Positions 9,188 through 17,595 of a DNA stretch of 64,000 nucleotides are shown in pieces. The DNA is taken from NCBI GenBank assembly GCA_021324115.1, contig JAJPJS010000024.1, positions 1-64,000 on the forward strand, given 5' to 3'. The position numbers were made by a program, and so were the translations under genes. Numbering within the stretch: the first letter of the stretch is position 1; each line of letters starts with the position of its first letter. The notes under the pieces were generated by a model. That model was not told the origin of the DNA. It ran no database searches and saw only the letters and a list, made by a program, of their open reading frames with translations. This stretch comes from Nitrososphaerota archaeon (GTDB lineage Archaea > Thermoproteota > Nitrososphaeria > Conexivisphaerales > DTJL01).

Positions 9188-10543
9188 TTGAATTCAAACC
9201 GAAGCAATGTGGTAATGGATGAACGTTCAGACAAGTCTGGCCCAAAAAAAATCAGCGTATATGGCGCGGGCAGGGTAGGCGCCACGATCGCCGCAGCCTG
9301 GCTGAGGGCCGGAACAAACGTCATGCTGGCAGATATCGACGTTAGCAAAGTAACCAGAATAGAATCCGGGGAGAGCGTGTTCAGGGACGAGCCTGGAGTA
9401 GATGAAGCTCTGATCAAAGGAGTCCGAAGCGGCACGTGCATCGTTACTTCAGATACCAAGTACGCAGCCTCGGGATGTGATGGAGTCTTTATCGCAGTCC
9501 CATCCGGTTTCCGAGAAGGCAAAATAGAGCTGGATGCTGTAAGGTCTGCAGCAAGGGACGTCGGCTCATCGATGAAGCGGGGAGCCCTCGTTTCTCTGGA
9601 AACCAGTGTGCCACCAGGTACCACAAGGAAATTACTCGTAAAAGAGCTTGAGCATTCTTCTGGAATGAAGGCAGGAACTGATTTCTACGTTGCTTACAGC
9701 CCGGAGAGAATTTTCGAAGGAAGGGCCTTGCACGACCTTGAGGAGAACTACCAAAAGGTCGTATCCGGAATAAATGAAGCTTCACTTGAAAAGGCAGCAA
9801 AATACTACAGCATTATAGCGAAAAAAGGCATAATCAAAATGAGCAGCCTAGAGGCCGCAGAAACCGAGAAACTTTTCGAGGGAATATACAGGGATGTCAA
9901 CATTGCCCTCTCTAATGAGCTGGCAAAATACTGTGAAGCATCGGGTCTGGACTACTGGGAGGTGAGGTCTGCGGCAAATTCTCAGCCGTACTCCCATCTT
10001 CACAAACCGGGCGCTGGTGTGGGTGGAGCATGCATCCCTGTTTATCCATGGTTTATAATCTACGAGGCCGATCGAGTAAGGCTCGACCTCGAGCTTGTAA
10101 GAACCGCCAGAAAGGTGAACGACTCTCAACCTGAGCAGGTTGCGGCGGCCGCCCTTGCCGACACCGACCTGCAGCCGGGGGACAGGGTGGCGATACTAGG
10201 CCTTGCCTTCAGGGGAGATGTGGATGATGACAGGTTCTCCCCTTCCTATTCGCTGGTCAACTACTTTGTTGCCAAATCGTTCGCAGTAACCGTACATGAT
10301 CCATACATTTCGAAAAGTAAGCCCAAGGGGTTCAGTCTTACATCTTCAATCGAACAGGCTCTTCATGGTGCAAAACTGGTTATTGTGGCCACAGACCATT
10401 CAATGTATAGGGATCTGTCCTTTTCAGACGTTGCCGGGATGGCGTCGCCCGGCTCAAAGATCCTGGACGCGAGGGGCGTATTAAAAAGGCCAAACCCAAT
10501 GAACGAAAAATGGAAGGTTTTGGGTGTGGGTTCCAGAGGTTGA
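9188..10543 (+). CDS. wecC: UDP-N-acetylmannosamine dehydrogenase-like nucleotide-sugar dehydrogenase
   Basis: Oxidises a UDP-sugar, probably UDP-ManNAc, to its uronic acid with two NAD+. An N-terminal Rossmann motif (GAGRVGATIAAAW) is followed by SLETSVPPGTT, YSPERIFEG, the central helices SSLEAAETEKLFE, the catalytic cysteine in GVGGACIPVYPW, and a C-terminal NAD-like domain (ILGLAFRGDVDDDRFSPS). In relatives the cysteine motif usually reads GGHCIPVDP; here His and Asp are replaced by Ala and Tyr, so substrate choice may differ. The start is TTG 9188 (leaderless) or ATG 9215; an open frame back to 9137 lies upstream of the TATA box. It sits directly after wecB, and the hydrolase gene follows after 2 bp. 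Confidence 0.82.
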   Translation: MNSNRSNVVMDERSDKSGPKKISVYGAGRVGATIAAAWLRAGTNVMLADIDVSKVTRIESGESVFRDEPGVDEALIKGVRSGTCIVTSDTKYAASGCDGVFIAVPSGFREGKIELDAVRSAARDVGSSMKRGALVSLETSVPPGTTRKLLVKELEHSSGMKAGTDFYVAYSPERIFEGRALHDLEENYQKVVSGINEASLEKAAKYYSIIAKKGIIKMSSLEAAETEKLFEGIYRDVNIALSNELAKYCEASGLDYWEVRSAANSQPYSHLHKPGAGVGGACIPVYPWFIIYEADRVRLDLELVRTARKVNDSQPEQVAAAALADTDLQPGDRVAILGLAFRGDVDDDRFSPSYSLVNYFVAKSFAVTVHDPYISKSKPKGFSLTSSIEQALHGAKLVIVATDHSMYRDLSFSDVAGMASPGSKILDARGVLKRPNPMNEKWKVLGVGSRG

Positions 10544-10545
10544 AC

Positions 10546-11169
10546 ATGTTGAGGGCAGAGCCCGGTTATGAAGTTGTCCAGCTGCTTGTGGGGAACATGC
10601 AGAACTTCTCGTATATCATATCAACCGAGGGAATATGCGCCGTTGTGGACCCCAGTTTTGGAGGAAGGATAATCTCTGGAGAAGTCAGGAGGCGAAAGCT
10701 CACGGTTGAATACATCCTATCCACTCACAGTCATTTTGACCATAACCACGACAACGAGATCCTCGTGCGGGAATTTGGTGCAAAAGTATGTGCACATTCC
10801 AGGTCACCAATAGACAAAGCGGTTGCGATTGAAGAGGGCGACAGTCTAAAGTTGGGTGGCATCCAAATTAGGGTTTTTGCAACGCCGGGTCACACTCCGG
10901 ATTCTGTATGTTACGTTGTTCCGGGCGGCATATTTACGGGCGACACTCTTTTTGTGGGAACATGTGGACGCGCCGACCTTCCCGGGAGTGATCCCAAATC
11001 TCTCTTCCGCAGTTTGAAGCGGCTCTCTGCGCTCCAACCAGACACGATAATCTACCCCGGCCATGATTACGGTGCCACAAAAACCTCCACTATTGAACAC
11101 GAGAAAATGGAAAACCCTGCACTGCAACAGCGTTCGGAAAACGATTTTGAGCAATTCGTCCTGGGATAA
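10546..11169 (+). CDS. Metallo-beta-lactamase fold hydrolase, glyoxalase II / ETHE1-like
   Basis: Binds metal through STHSHFDHNHD (the HxHxDH motif), the histidine of TPGHTPDS, the aspartate of FTGDTLFVG and the histidine of YPGHDYG. The CGRADLPGSDP segment is typical of the persulfide dioxygenase / glyoxalase II group, so the likely role is hydrolysis of a thioester or oxidation of a persulfide. The length, 207 residues, fits ETHE1-like proteins better than full glyoxalase II. I take the ATG 2 bp after the dehydrogenase stop as the start; the frame is open upstream but overlaps that gene. Its role in a sugar cluster is unclear; the close spacing may only reflect co-transcription. Confidence 0.82.
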   Translation: MLRAEPGYEVVQLLVGNMQNFSYIISTEGICAVVDPSFGGRIISGEVRRRKLTVEYILSTHSHFDHNHDNEILVREFGAKVCAHSRSPIDKAVAIEEGDSLKLGGIQIRVFATPGHTPDSVCYVVPGGIFTGDTLFVGTCGRADLPGSDPKSLFRSLKRLSALQPDTIIYPGHDYGATKTSTIEHEKMENPALQQRSENDFEQFVLG

Positions 11170-11618
11170 TGCCTTTGATTGACAAATGGCTCCCGAAATA
11201 ATCGAGATGTTGTACATTTCCCCCGATATGCCTTCAAAACTTTTCCTCCTTTGACCAAGCCATCAGAATATAACAGTCACATTATGATTCACCGCATTCG
11301 AAGTCTAGATCTTCATGGTGGATATGAGTAGAAATCCGAATATCAAAAGTAGAAGAACGAGCAAAAGTACCGAAATTATGGAGGCACTTCCTTGAGTTCG
11401 GCCAAACACGTGGCGGTATCGGTTTGGAAAACAGCGGAGATGCCGCAATGTGCTCACAAGACGGTTGAGCATGAAGCATATTTAGTTCTAAAATTTAGAA
11501 CAACCCGTCGAATCTGCGTTTGTGCAGCAGCAACAAGCTGGAAATGAGAATGCCACCCAAGAATGGACATTTGTGGCCCGCGATGAGTATTACCGACGCA
11601 AAATAGAGGCAGTATTAT
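11170..11618. other. Intergenic region between convergent genes
   Basis: About 450 bases between the hydrolase gene and the 3' end of the thiolase-like genes. No convincing gene on either strand. It contains one perfect AT-rich palindrome (11485-11501, listed separately) and no tRNA that I can fold. Confidence 0.5.
11485..11501. repeat. Perfect 17-bp palindrome
   Basis: The sequence gttctaaaatttagaac is an exact inverted repeat of 8-bp arms around a single central A. It may be a binding site for a dimeric regulator or part of a 3' end. No promoter for an annotated gene lies beside it. Confidence 0.5.
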
Positions 11619-12776
11619 TCAACGCCGCAGGATTATAACAGTACCTACCTGCATTAAATCCCCCCACGCTTGTGCCAAGCCCGTGTTAACCTCTTTGGTA
11701 ACCTGCCTCTTACCAGCCTCACCCCTCAGTTGCCAGTAGATCTCGCAGACCTTCATCAGTCCCGCAGCAGCAATCGGATTACCCACGCCAAGAAGACCCC
11801 CCGAGGGGTTGATGGGGAAGTCTCCGTTGCGCTGTGTGACACCTTCCTTTGTCAGCTTCGGTGCTTCCCCCTTATCTGCCAACATCAGGCCTTCCATGTG
11901 GTGCAGCTCCTTGTAGTCGAATGGATCATAAACCTCAGCGAGATCTATCTGTTTTCTCGGGTCATCTATTTTTGCCATTTTATACGCCATCTTCGCCGCT
12001 CTCTGGACATACTCAGGGAAATAGAGGTCCCTGTTGGTCCAGTACTGTGTATCTACATTCCACCCCACGCCGTCTATCCAGACAGGTTCGTCTGTGTACT
12101 TTCTCGCAACTTCCTCTGACGCCAATACTAGTGCTGCGGCTCCGTCTGACGGAGGGGACACATCAAGCCTTTTGACAGGCCAGACCATAGGTTCGCTCTT
12201 CATCACATCCTCGACGGTTATGTTGGCTGCAAGCTGTGCAGCGGGATGGTCCAGTGCATTTTTCTTGTTCTTTACGCTCACCAGGGCTATGTCTTCTTCT
12301 TTCACGTTATGTGCATGCATGTACCTCCTCATTTCAAGAGCGAATATCCACAGAAGTGTCGTGCCAAGCGGTCTTTCCAGCGTGTGGTCGAATATACTCC
12401 AGAATGCATACTGGGGATGCGGGTGAAGGGGAGACATCTTTTCTTCTGCTACCACAAGGCAGGTGTCAAACATGCCTGAAGCGACATGCCACCAGCCACT
12501 TACCGGGGTGAAAACGCCTGTGCCTCCACCCACGTAAACCCTGCTGTAAGGTTTACCGGCTCCTCCTGCACCATCCATCAGATACTCTCCTTTCATATGC
12601 ACCCCATCAAAGGCGTCAGGGGCTGTACCAAGAGCAACTGACTGAACGTCCTTCAGTTCCATGCCAGCAGAATCAAGTGCCATCTTTGATGCTTCGAAGG
12701 AGAGTTCCCGCCCGGTTTCAAGCAAACGCCTTCTGAAAAGCGTCATTCCGGCTCCTATCACCGCTACTCTTCTCAC
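11619..12776 (-). CDS. Thiolase-like protein lacking the catalytic cysteine
   Basis: Belongs to the thiolase superfamily (SCP2/archaeal thiolase type, 385 residues). Fold hallmarks are present: an N-terminal VAVIGAGMTLF, VSPPSDGAAALVLAS in the middle, and a C-terminal NPSGGLLGVGNPIAAAGL. However, the nucleophile position (normally ACASG) reads GGGTGVF with no cysteine, and the usual GHP motif is GNP, so both main catalytic residues are missing. It is therefore probably not a classical thiolase. It may be a non-catalytic partner, or an aldolase-type member of the superfamily such as Ltp2. Its gene follows 6 bp after a second thiolase-like gene, so the two products probably form a heteromer. 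No DUF35 partner gene lies next to it. Confidence 0.8.
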   Translation of the reverse strand: MRRVAVIGAGMTLFRRRLLETGRELSFEASKMALDSAGMELKDVQSVALGTAPDAFDGVHMKGEYLMDGAGGAGKPYSRVYVGGGTGVFTPVSGWWHVASGMFDTCLVVAEEKMSPLHPHPQYAFWSIFDHTLERPLGTTLLWIFALEMRRYMHAHNVKEEDIALVSVKNKKNALDHPAAQLAANITVEDVMKSEPMVWPVKRLDVSPPSDGAAALVLASEEVARKYTDEPVWIDGVGWNVDTQYWTNRDLYFPEYVQRAAKMAYKMAKIDDPRKQIDLAEVYDPFDYKELHHMEGLMLADKGEAPKLTKEGVTQRNGDFPINPSGGLLGVGNPIAAAGLMKVCEIYWQLRGEAGKRQVTKEVNTGLAQAWGDLMQVGTVIILRR

Positions 12777-12782
12777 TGACCA

Positions 12783-13898
12783 TCACCTCGACAGTAACAC
12801 CACGGCTCCTGTGGCCGTAGGATGCCCCCTCCACGAAGCAGCAAGGCCCTTGCTCGCATTTTTCAGTTGAATTGCACCCGCTTCCTTCCTCAGCTGGAGA
12901 ACGACTTCAAGAACCTTCTGGAGACCCGTGGCTTCTATCATGTGCCCGACACCCAGCGAGCCCCCCGAGGGGTTAATGCGTTTGTCATTATATTCGAAAT
13001 CACCCTTACCTCCAACCAACGCCGAGAGGTGCTGAAGAAGTTTGTACGAATAGCTGTCGTCCACTTCGAGCACATCAATTCGTGAGACGGAAGGTTTGAT
13101 GCCCGCCTGTTCGCAGGCCCTCTTGAATGCATCAGAAAGATATTGGGCGGATGGCTCACCTTCCTCATACCATGGGTTTGAAGAGGACCAGGAAATACCA
13201 TCGATGTACACAGGGTCTGCCCTATTTTTCTTTATCCAACTCTCAGAAGCCAAGACGGCATTGACGGAGCCCTCTGTATGCTTCGCGATATCCATCTCTC
13301 TTAGGGGGGGCGAAACGGGCTCGGATTCTTCCACCTCCTTACTTGTCAAACGACCGGCATAAGAAGCCCTGGCATTCTTCAGGGCCTTTCTTTTCATATC
13401 GACAACTACGGCAGTGCAATCGGACCTTTTATAACCAGAATTCCTCAGGAACATGCTCATTTCGAGCCCGGCCAGCGAGGTAGGCGATATCCCGAGCGGC
13501 CTGAGAAATGTGGGGTCTATACTCAGCAGTTCAACTTCATCTTTTCTTACGACGTCCGCCACCTTGCTGTGTGCTTCGACTGCAACCACATCTGCGAGAC
13601 CAGCTCTAATCTGCATGACAGCATGGCCCAGCCCCGTTATTCCATCCCCCGAAACAGTGCAGACTGGTCTCTGCGCACCGCCCAGCTGGTCCGGTACCAT
13701 TTCATCCGTGATGCTCCATCCATCCCAAAGGTCTTCATCACAGGAGATAAAGGAGCCAATATCCTTCCTGGGGTCCACCCCCGCATCTTCATACGCCTTG
13801 TACGACGCTTCGAACATAAGTTCCCTCGTCGAAAGGTCTGAAATACTCGGCCTGAAGCCTTCGTAACCGATGCCCACGATCCCAACTTTTTGGTACAA
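12783..13898 (-). CDS. Thiolase-like protein, partner of the following gene, with serine at the nucleophile position
   Basis: A second thiolase-superfamily protein (371 residues), first gene of the pair. It has an N-terminal VGIVGIGYEGF, the alternating central motif, and a C-terminal NPSGGSLGVGHMIEATGL that keeps the GH histidine. By alignment of the flanking helix, the catalytic cysteine is replaced by Ser in TVSGDGITGLG, although a Cys occurs three residues earlier. With its neighbour lacking both residues, the only intact standard catalytic group in the pair is this histidine. A TATA box at 13934-13943 fits the ATG at 13898. The substrate is unknown; CoA thioester chemistry in lipid or isoprenoid metabolism is the family default. 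Confidence 0.8.
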   Translation of the reverse strand: MYQKVGIVGIGYEGFRPSISDLSTRELMFEASYKAYEDAGVDPRKDIGSFISCDEDLWDGWSITDEMVPDQLGGAQRPVCTVSGDGITGLGHAVMQIRAGLADVVAVEAHSKVADVVRKDEVELLSIDPTFLRPLGISPTSLAGLEMSMFLRNSGYKRSDCTAVVVDMKRKALKNARASYAGRLTSKEVEESEPVSPPLREMDIAKHTEGSVNAVLASESWIKKNRADPVYIDGISWSSSNPWYEEGEPSAQYLSDAFKRACEQAGIKPSVSRIDVLEVDDSYSYKLLQHLSALVGGKGDFEYNDKRINPSGGSLGVGHMIEATGLQKVLEVVLQLRKEAGAIQLKNASKGLAASWRGHPTATGAVVLLSR

Positions 13899-14265
13899 AA
13901 CAGGCTCAGTCCCTCAGGTGGAGAAGGCTGACCAGTATAAAAGGGAAATCGCGGGCTTTATCGATACCCGCATTGTCTGCCCGAGTTCCCTTCTGTGCAT
14001 TGTACCTACATTTACTGATTTATATTTAGAAGATCCTGATTCGTACCCTCCGACTCCATCTGCATGAAGCTTCTTGAATATTCATCCCTGAAATTGTACC
14101 TCTGAATAATCATTTGTTTAAAGCAAAGAATGGATTGTAACTCAGAGAAAAAACCACTCACGCTCGTATCTTTAAACAGCACTTTCCAGCAAAATGCTTA
14201 TTCCAGTTAGCTAGTGAATCTCTTGGTGAACTGGAATCATACTGTGATATATGCCTGCTTTGGCC
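13899..14265. other. Intergenic region with one hairpin
   Basis: About 370 bases between the thiolase-like promoter and the 3' end of pxpC. Besides the TATA box at 13934 it holds an inverted repeat, attccagtt at 14200-14208 and aactggaat at 14229-14237 (9 bp arms, 20-nt loop), 29 bp after the pxpC stop. This may mark the 3' end of the pxp transcript. No gene is recognised. Confidence 0.5.
13934..13943 (-). promoter_or_regulatory. TATA box of the thiolase-like gene pair
   Basis: On the minus strand the sequence is cttttatact, 36-45 bp before the ATG at 13898. It gives a leader of about 14 nt. Confidence 0.55.
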
Positions 14266-15177
14266 TTAGGCAAATTCGAAGAAGACCAGACCACCAGGCC
14301 CAGCCTGAGCCAACTTCGATATGGAGTCTTCTTCGAGCATACCTATTACAGGGTAACCACCTGTGGTTTGTCCATCATTCAGGATGACAACCAGATCGCC
14401 ATTGGGTAAAAGCTGCATCATGCCGGGAAATACAGGGAGGGATAACAATTCGGGTATTCGCGGCACAAATGGCTTCCCAAGACTACGGAGCCTGTAACCT
14501 ATTCTGCTGCTTTCGGCCAACACTTCGAATCCCTGAGTAAGGTACTCGCTTAATCTCCCGAAGTCCAGCAATTCACTGTGAAGACACTGAGTAATTCGCA
14601 ATCTGGGCGAATCTTCGAAATTTGGAGTTGCTATTGTGGATGAGTGCTTTCCTTTCCTGCAACCAAGGCTCGACAGGATGTCACCTTCTCTGATGGCCCT
14701 TCCAGCGCTACCCCCGAAGCCGCCGGGCACGTATGTAGAGTAACTTCCCAGCACCATGTCTCCGGCGACCCCATAGTCGAATGCTACATAGTTGATGAAT
14801 CCCTTCTCGGGGAATCCAAGAGACAGCATTTCTCCGGGTTGAATGTCGAATGTGCATGGGGTTCTCGAATTCTTCGATTCCGTCTTTACCTCGGTCACGG
14901 CGCCTGTGACGGCCACCTTGGTGCCGGCAAAAAATCGGAGCGTCATGTTTCCCCCGAGAACCTCGAGGGCTGGCGTATCGGATGTATTTCCAGCGAGACT
15001 ATTTGCAAGATGGTAGGACGTTCTGTCCAACGCACCCGACGGCGGAATTCCGTACCTCCTGTATCCGAATCGCCCTTCATCCTGAATCGTAGTGAGAAGC
15101 CCCGGAGAAATCGTTTCGGCTACTTTCTCAGAATTCAGGGAGCCAAAAACCTTCCTGGTCGGCAATTGTAGGATCAC
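14266..15177 (-). CDS. pxpC: 5-oxoprolinase subunit C (biotin-dependent carboxyltransferase-like, KipA family)
   Basis: Part of the PxpABC complex that opens 5-oxoproline to glutamate using ATP. The 303-residue chain shows the family signature TISPGLLTTIQDEGRFGYRR near residue 25, then GIPPSGALDR, NSLAGNTSDTPALEV and a C-terminal LPNGDLVVILNDGQTTGGYP. It overlaps pxpB by 4 bp, indicating coupled translation. The N-terminal 20 residues before the signature are longer than in many relatives, so an internal start is possible. It is the last gene of a minus-strand run birA, pxpA, pxpB, pxpC. Confidence 0.88.
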   Translation of the reverse strand: MILQLPTRKVFGSLNSEKVAETISPGLLTTIQDEGRFGYRRYGIPPSGALDRTSYHLANSLAGNTSDTPALEVLGGNMTLRFFAGTKVAVTGAVTEVKTESKNSRTPCTFDIQPGEMLSLGFPEKGFINYVAFDYGVAGDMVLGSYSTYVPGGFGGSAGRAIREGDILSSLGCRKGKHSSTIATPNFEDSPRLRITQCLHSELLDFGRLSEYLTQGFEVLAESSRIGYRLRSLGKPFVPRIPELLSLPVFPGMMQLLPNGDLVVILNDGQTTGGYPVIGMLEEDSISKLAQAGPGGLVFFEFA

Positions 15178-15929
15178 CTAATTTCCACAAATTTTACATC
15201 ATCTCCCGGGCGCACCTTCGAAGGTTCTTTGAGACGAACATCGAAGCTTCTCTCAGCGAGTCGCCCGATTATCCTCCACCCCCCAGGGCTGCTTATTCCG
15301 TAGAAGCCCGTCTGAGAACCTGCCAGTCCGACCGATCCCGCAGGGACCTTTGTCCTTGGTGTGTCCAGTCTTTTAACCCACAGCCTGGGATCCAATTCAC
15401 CAAGATACACGAAACCTGGAGAGAAACCAAGCATATAGCAATGATAAATTCTTGACGTATGCATCTTCACCACCTGCTTAATTGTGAGACCGGTCTCCTT
15501 TGCTACCATTTCAATGTCTGGCCCATATTCTCCACCATATTTCACCCCAAGTGTAACTACCCTGCTCCGGAATCCTTTCTGGCCTTGAAGCATGGCAGAA
15601 TTGAAGGCACCGAACACGTACTCCCTCACCTCATGCATGCTGGTTTTTTCAAAATCTACGATCAAGGCAAGCGTTCCGTACGCCGGCACCCCCTCCAACA
15701 ACCATTTGAACCGTTTCTTCCGGAGGAGGTAGTCCATCGAATGAACAACCCTGTTGCAGTCGATGTCAATTTTGTCGCAGAGCTGGACATAGACGTATTT
15801 TCCGAACCTTGTTATCCTTGGTTCATAATCCAGTGCATCAAACCTGTCCGACCCAGCTCCTTTCGTACTGGCTATCCGCCTCCTATGATGATTAACAAGT
15901 ATGATTTCCCGCCGACGACATCGAGTCAA
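15174..15929 (-). CDS. pxpB: 5-oxoprolinase subunit B (KipI family)
   Basis: The second subunit of the ATP-dependent 5-oxoprolinase. The C-terminal half carries the clear family motif YMLGFSPGFVYLGELDPRL, then RLDTPRTKVPAGSVGLAG and TGFYGISSPGGWRIIGR. The first 25 residues (rich in Arg and Lys) overlap the end of pxpA and look unlike the family, so the true start may be further in, near DRFDALDYEPRI. The length of 251 residues is then slightly above normal. Gene order and overlaps imply one transcript with pxpA and pxpC. Confidence 0.88.
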   Translation of the reverse strand: MTRCRRREIILVNHHRRRIASTKGAGSDRFDALDYEPRITRFGKYVYVQLCDKIDIDCNRVVHSMDYLLRKKRFKWLLEGVPAYGTLALIVDFEKTSMHEVREYVFGAFNSAMLQGQKGFRSRVVTLGVKYGGEYGPDIEMVAKETGLTIKQVVKMHTSRIYHCYMLGFSPGFVYLGELDPRLWVKRLDTPRTKVPAGSVGLAGSQTGFYGISSPGGWRIIGRLAERSFDVRLKEPSKVRPGDDVKFVEIR

Positions 15930-16695
15930 GATGTCTCAAAGAAACTACCTTTACTCCTGCACTTTCGAGTCTGCTTCTCACTACGCGTGCGATACCACAG
16001 GAGTTGGGCGTGTCACTATGGACGCAAAGGCTCTGCACGGAAAGCTCCAGATTCTTCCCTTCCACAGTCCTTATGGGCTTTCCCTCAACCATCCTGAGCG
16101 CTCTTTCGGCCGCAAGAGCGGGATCTTTGATAATCGAATCCGGCCTGCTTCTCGGAACCAGCAAACCATCAGCGCTGTAATTTCTGTCAACGAAGCCCTC
16201 CCTGAAGAAGGGGACTTCCAGTTTTATGGATTCCATGATCATGGCCGAACCGGCTGGCGCCAAAATGTGCAGGCTGTGCCTGCTGGCGGTTTCTGCTATG
16301 GCTTTCGCGTAATCCTTTCTCCTCCATGCCATATTGTAGAGGGCTCCGTGAGGCTTGAGATGATACAGACTCACCCCCGCCTTGCCCGCGAGCACTTTCA
16401 AGTGCCTGACCTGGCGATCCAGCTCCTTCTCAAGATCCTTCCGTCCTACTTCAAGTTCTCTCCTTCCAAATCCTCTCCTGTCCCTGAAGGAGGGGTGGGC
16501 ACCCACCCCCGTACCGGCCTTTTTGCAACTCGAAAGCGTTTTCAATATAAGCTCGTCCGAGCCGGCATGTGCTCCACAGGAAATGTTGGACGAAGTAACA
16601 TATTTCATGAGGCATAGGTCACGACGGAACTCCTGAATGGTGGATGCTTCGCCCATATCCGAGTTCAGGTCAATCGCCAGCAAACTATCAGACAA
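15892..16695 (-). CDS. pxpA: 5-oxoprolinase subunit A (LamB/YcsF family)
   Basis: The first subunit of the ATP-dependent 5-oxoprolinase, 267 residues. The start IDLNSDMGE, then SSNISCGAHAG, GVGAHPSFRDRRGFGRR, LKPHGALYN and FREGFVDRNYSADG are near-complete family motifs. In relatives the last reads EAFADRRY, a modest change. A TATA box at 16717-16729 places the transcript start almost exactly at the ATG, so this gene begins a leaderless transcript that continues into pxpB and pxpC. The pathway recycles pyroglutamate, which forms spontaneously from glutamine, giving glutamate. Confidence 0.9.
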   Translation of the reverse strand: MSDSLLAIDLNSDMGEASTIQEFRRDLCLMKYVTSSNISCGAHAGSDELILKTLSSCKKAGTGVGAHPSFRDRRGFGRRELEVGRKDLEKELDRQVRHLKVLAGKAGVSLYHLKPHGALYNMAWRRKDYAKAIAETASRHSLHILAPAGSAMIMESIKLEVPFFREGFVDRNYSADGLLVPRSRPDSIIKDPALAAERALRMVEGKPIRTVEGKNLELSVQSLCVHSDTPNSCGIARVVRSRLESAGVKVVSLRHLDSMSSAGNHTC

Positions 16696-16716
16696 TCATC
16701 TTGCTGAGGTGGGAGT

Positions 16717-16729
16717 TATTAAATTAAAT
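16717..16729 (-). promoter_or_regulatory. TATA box of the pxpABC operon
   Basis: Read on the minus strand the sequence is tttaatttaataa. Its centre lies 28 bp before the pxpA ATG, giving a leaderless transcript. Confidence 0.6.
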
Positions 16730-16743
16730 GACCTCTTGGCTTT

Positions 16744-17508
16744 CTAACCCTGTGTCCGTTTCCGTACAATCTCGCCTGTAAACACCTTTTCCAAACCCTT
16801 ATCTGTCCTTATGATAAGGGCGCCATCAGAATCAAGGTCGACCGCCTTTCCGGATATCATCCAGTTACCGGACTTCACGGTCACAACTCTGCCCAGTGTT
16901 TGCAGCTTCGTCCTGTACTCCTTAATTGTCAGATCCTGCTCACCGTTGAAAGCTCTTATGAAAAGAATTTCAATCAACCTTTTTCTTACAGATTCGAAAT
17001 CAATACTTGATTTCAAATTATCGAGCATGTTGGTCACCGGGTAAGGTGCTGCGACCCGGCTTACATCATTGGTGACATTGAGCCCGACCCCCACTGCCAG
17101 CGGGTGGCCGGATTCGGTTTCTTCAATCGCCTTTTCGTTGCCGTTTAACCTGGCTTCGGCAAGAACTCCTGAAATTTTAGACCCGTTGACCAAAACATCG
17201 TTCGGCCATGAAATCGAGGCCCGGATCTTGAATTCGGAGAGAAGTTCCACCACCGAAAGGGACGCAGCAAACCCGTACACCCAGGCGTTGTGAAATTTCT
17301 TCCTGTCCTGTTCCAAAAGCAACGTAAGCCAGGCTCCTCCTCGTCCGGAGACCCAGGGACGATGGTACCTTCCTCTCCCGCTGGTTTGAATATCTGAAAC
17401 CACAAAGAAAGGTGGAACTTCGCCGGAATCAAGCAGTCTGAATGCTTCATCCTGAGTCGAATCCACTTCCTTCCTGTAGAATATTCTCGGCTCCCTTTGG
17501 GATGGCAA
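16744..17508 (-). CDS. birA: Biotin-[acetyl-CoA carboxylase] ligase
   Basis: Attaches biotin to a carrier lysine through biotinyl-AMP. The catalytic domain shows STQDEAFRLL, the adenylate loop GRGRYHRPWVS (normally GRGRxGRxW), ISWPNDVLVNGSKISGVLAE and GVGLNV. A C-terminal beta-barrel of about 50 residues (LQTLGRVVTVKSGNW to IVRKR) follows. There is no N-terminal DNA-binding helix-turn-helix, so it is the non-regulatory form. The 254-residue length is typical. It precedes the pxp operon on the same strand, but pxpABC has its own TATA box. Confidence 0.9.
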   Translation of the reverse strand: MPSQREPRIFYRKEVDSTQDEAFRLLDSGEVPPFFVVSDIQTSGRGRYHRPWVSGRGGAWLTLLLEQDRKKFHNAWVYGFAASLSVVELLSEFKIRASISWPNDVLVNGSKISGVLAEARLNGNEKAIEETESGHPLAVGVGLNVTNDVSRVAAPYPVTNMLDNLKSSIDFESVRKRLIEILFIRAFNGEQDLTIKEYRTKLQTLGRVVTVKSGNWMISGKAVDLDSDGALIIRTDKGLEKVFTGEIVRKRTQG

Positions 17509-17595
17509 TTTTCAGGCTACCATACCAGAAAGAAACGGTGGGAATATTCACTGGCGATGCAGTTCCTTTGAACCACTCGACCCAAGTTCTATCCT

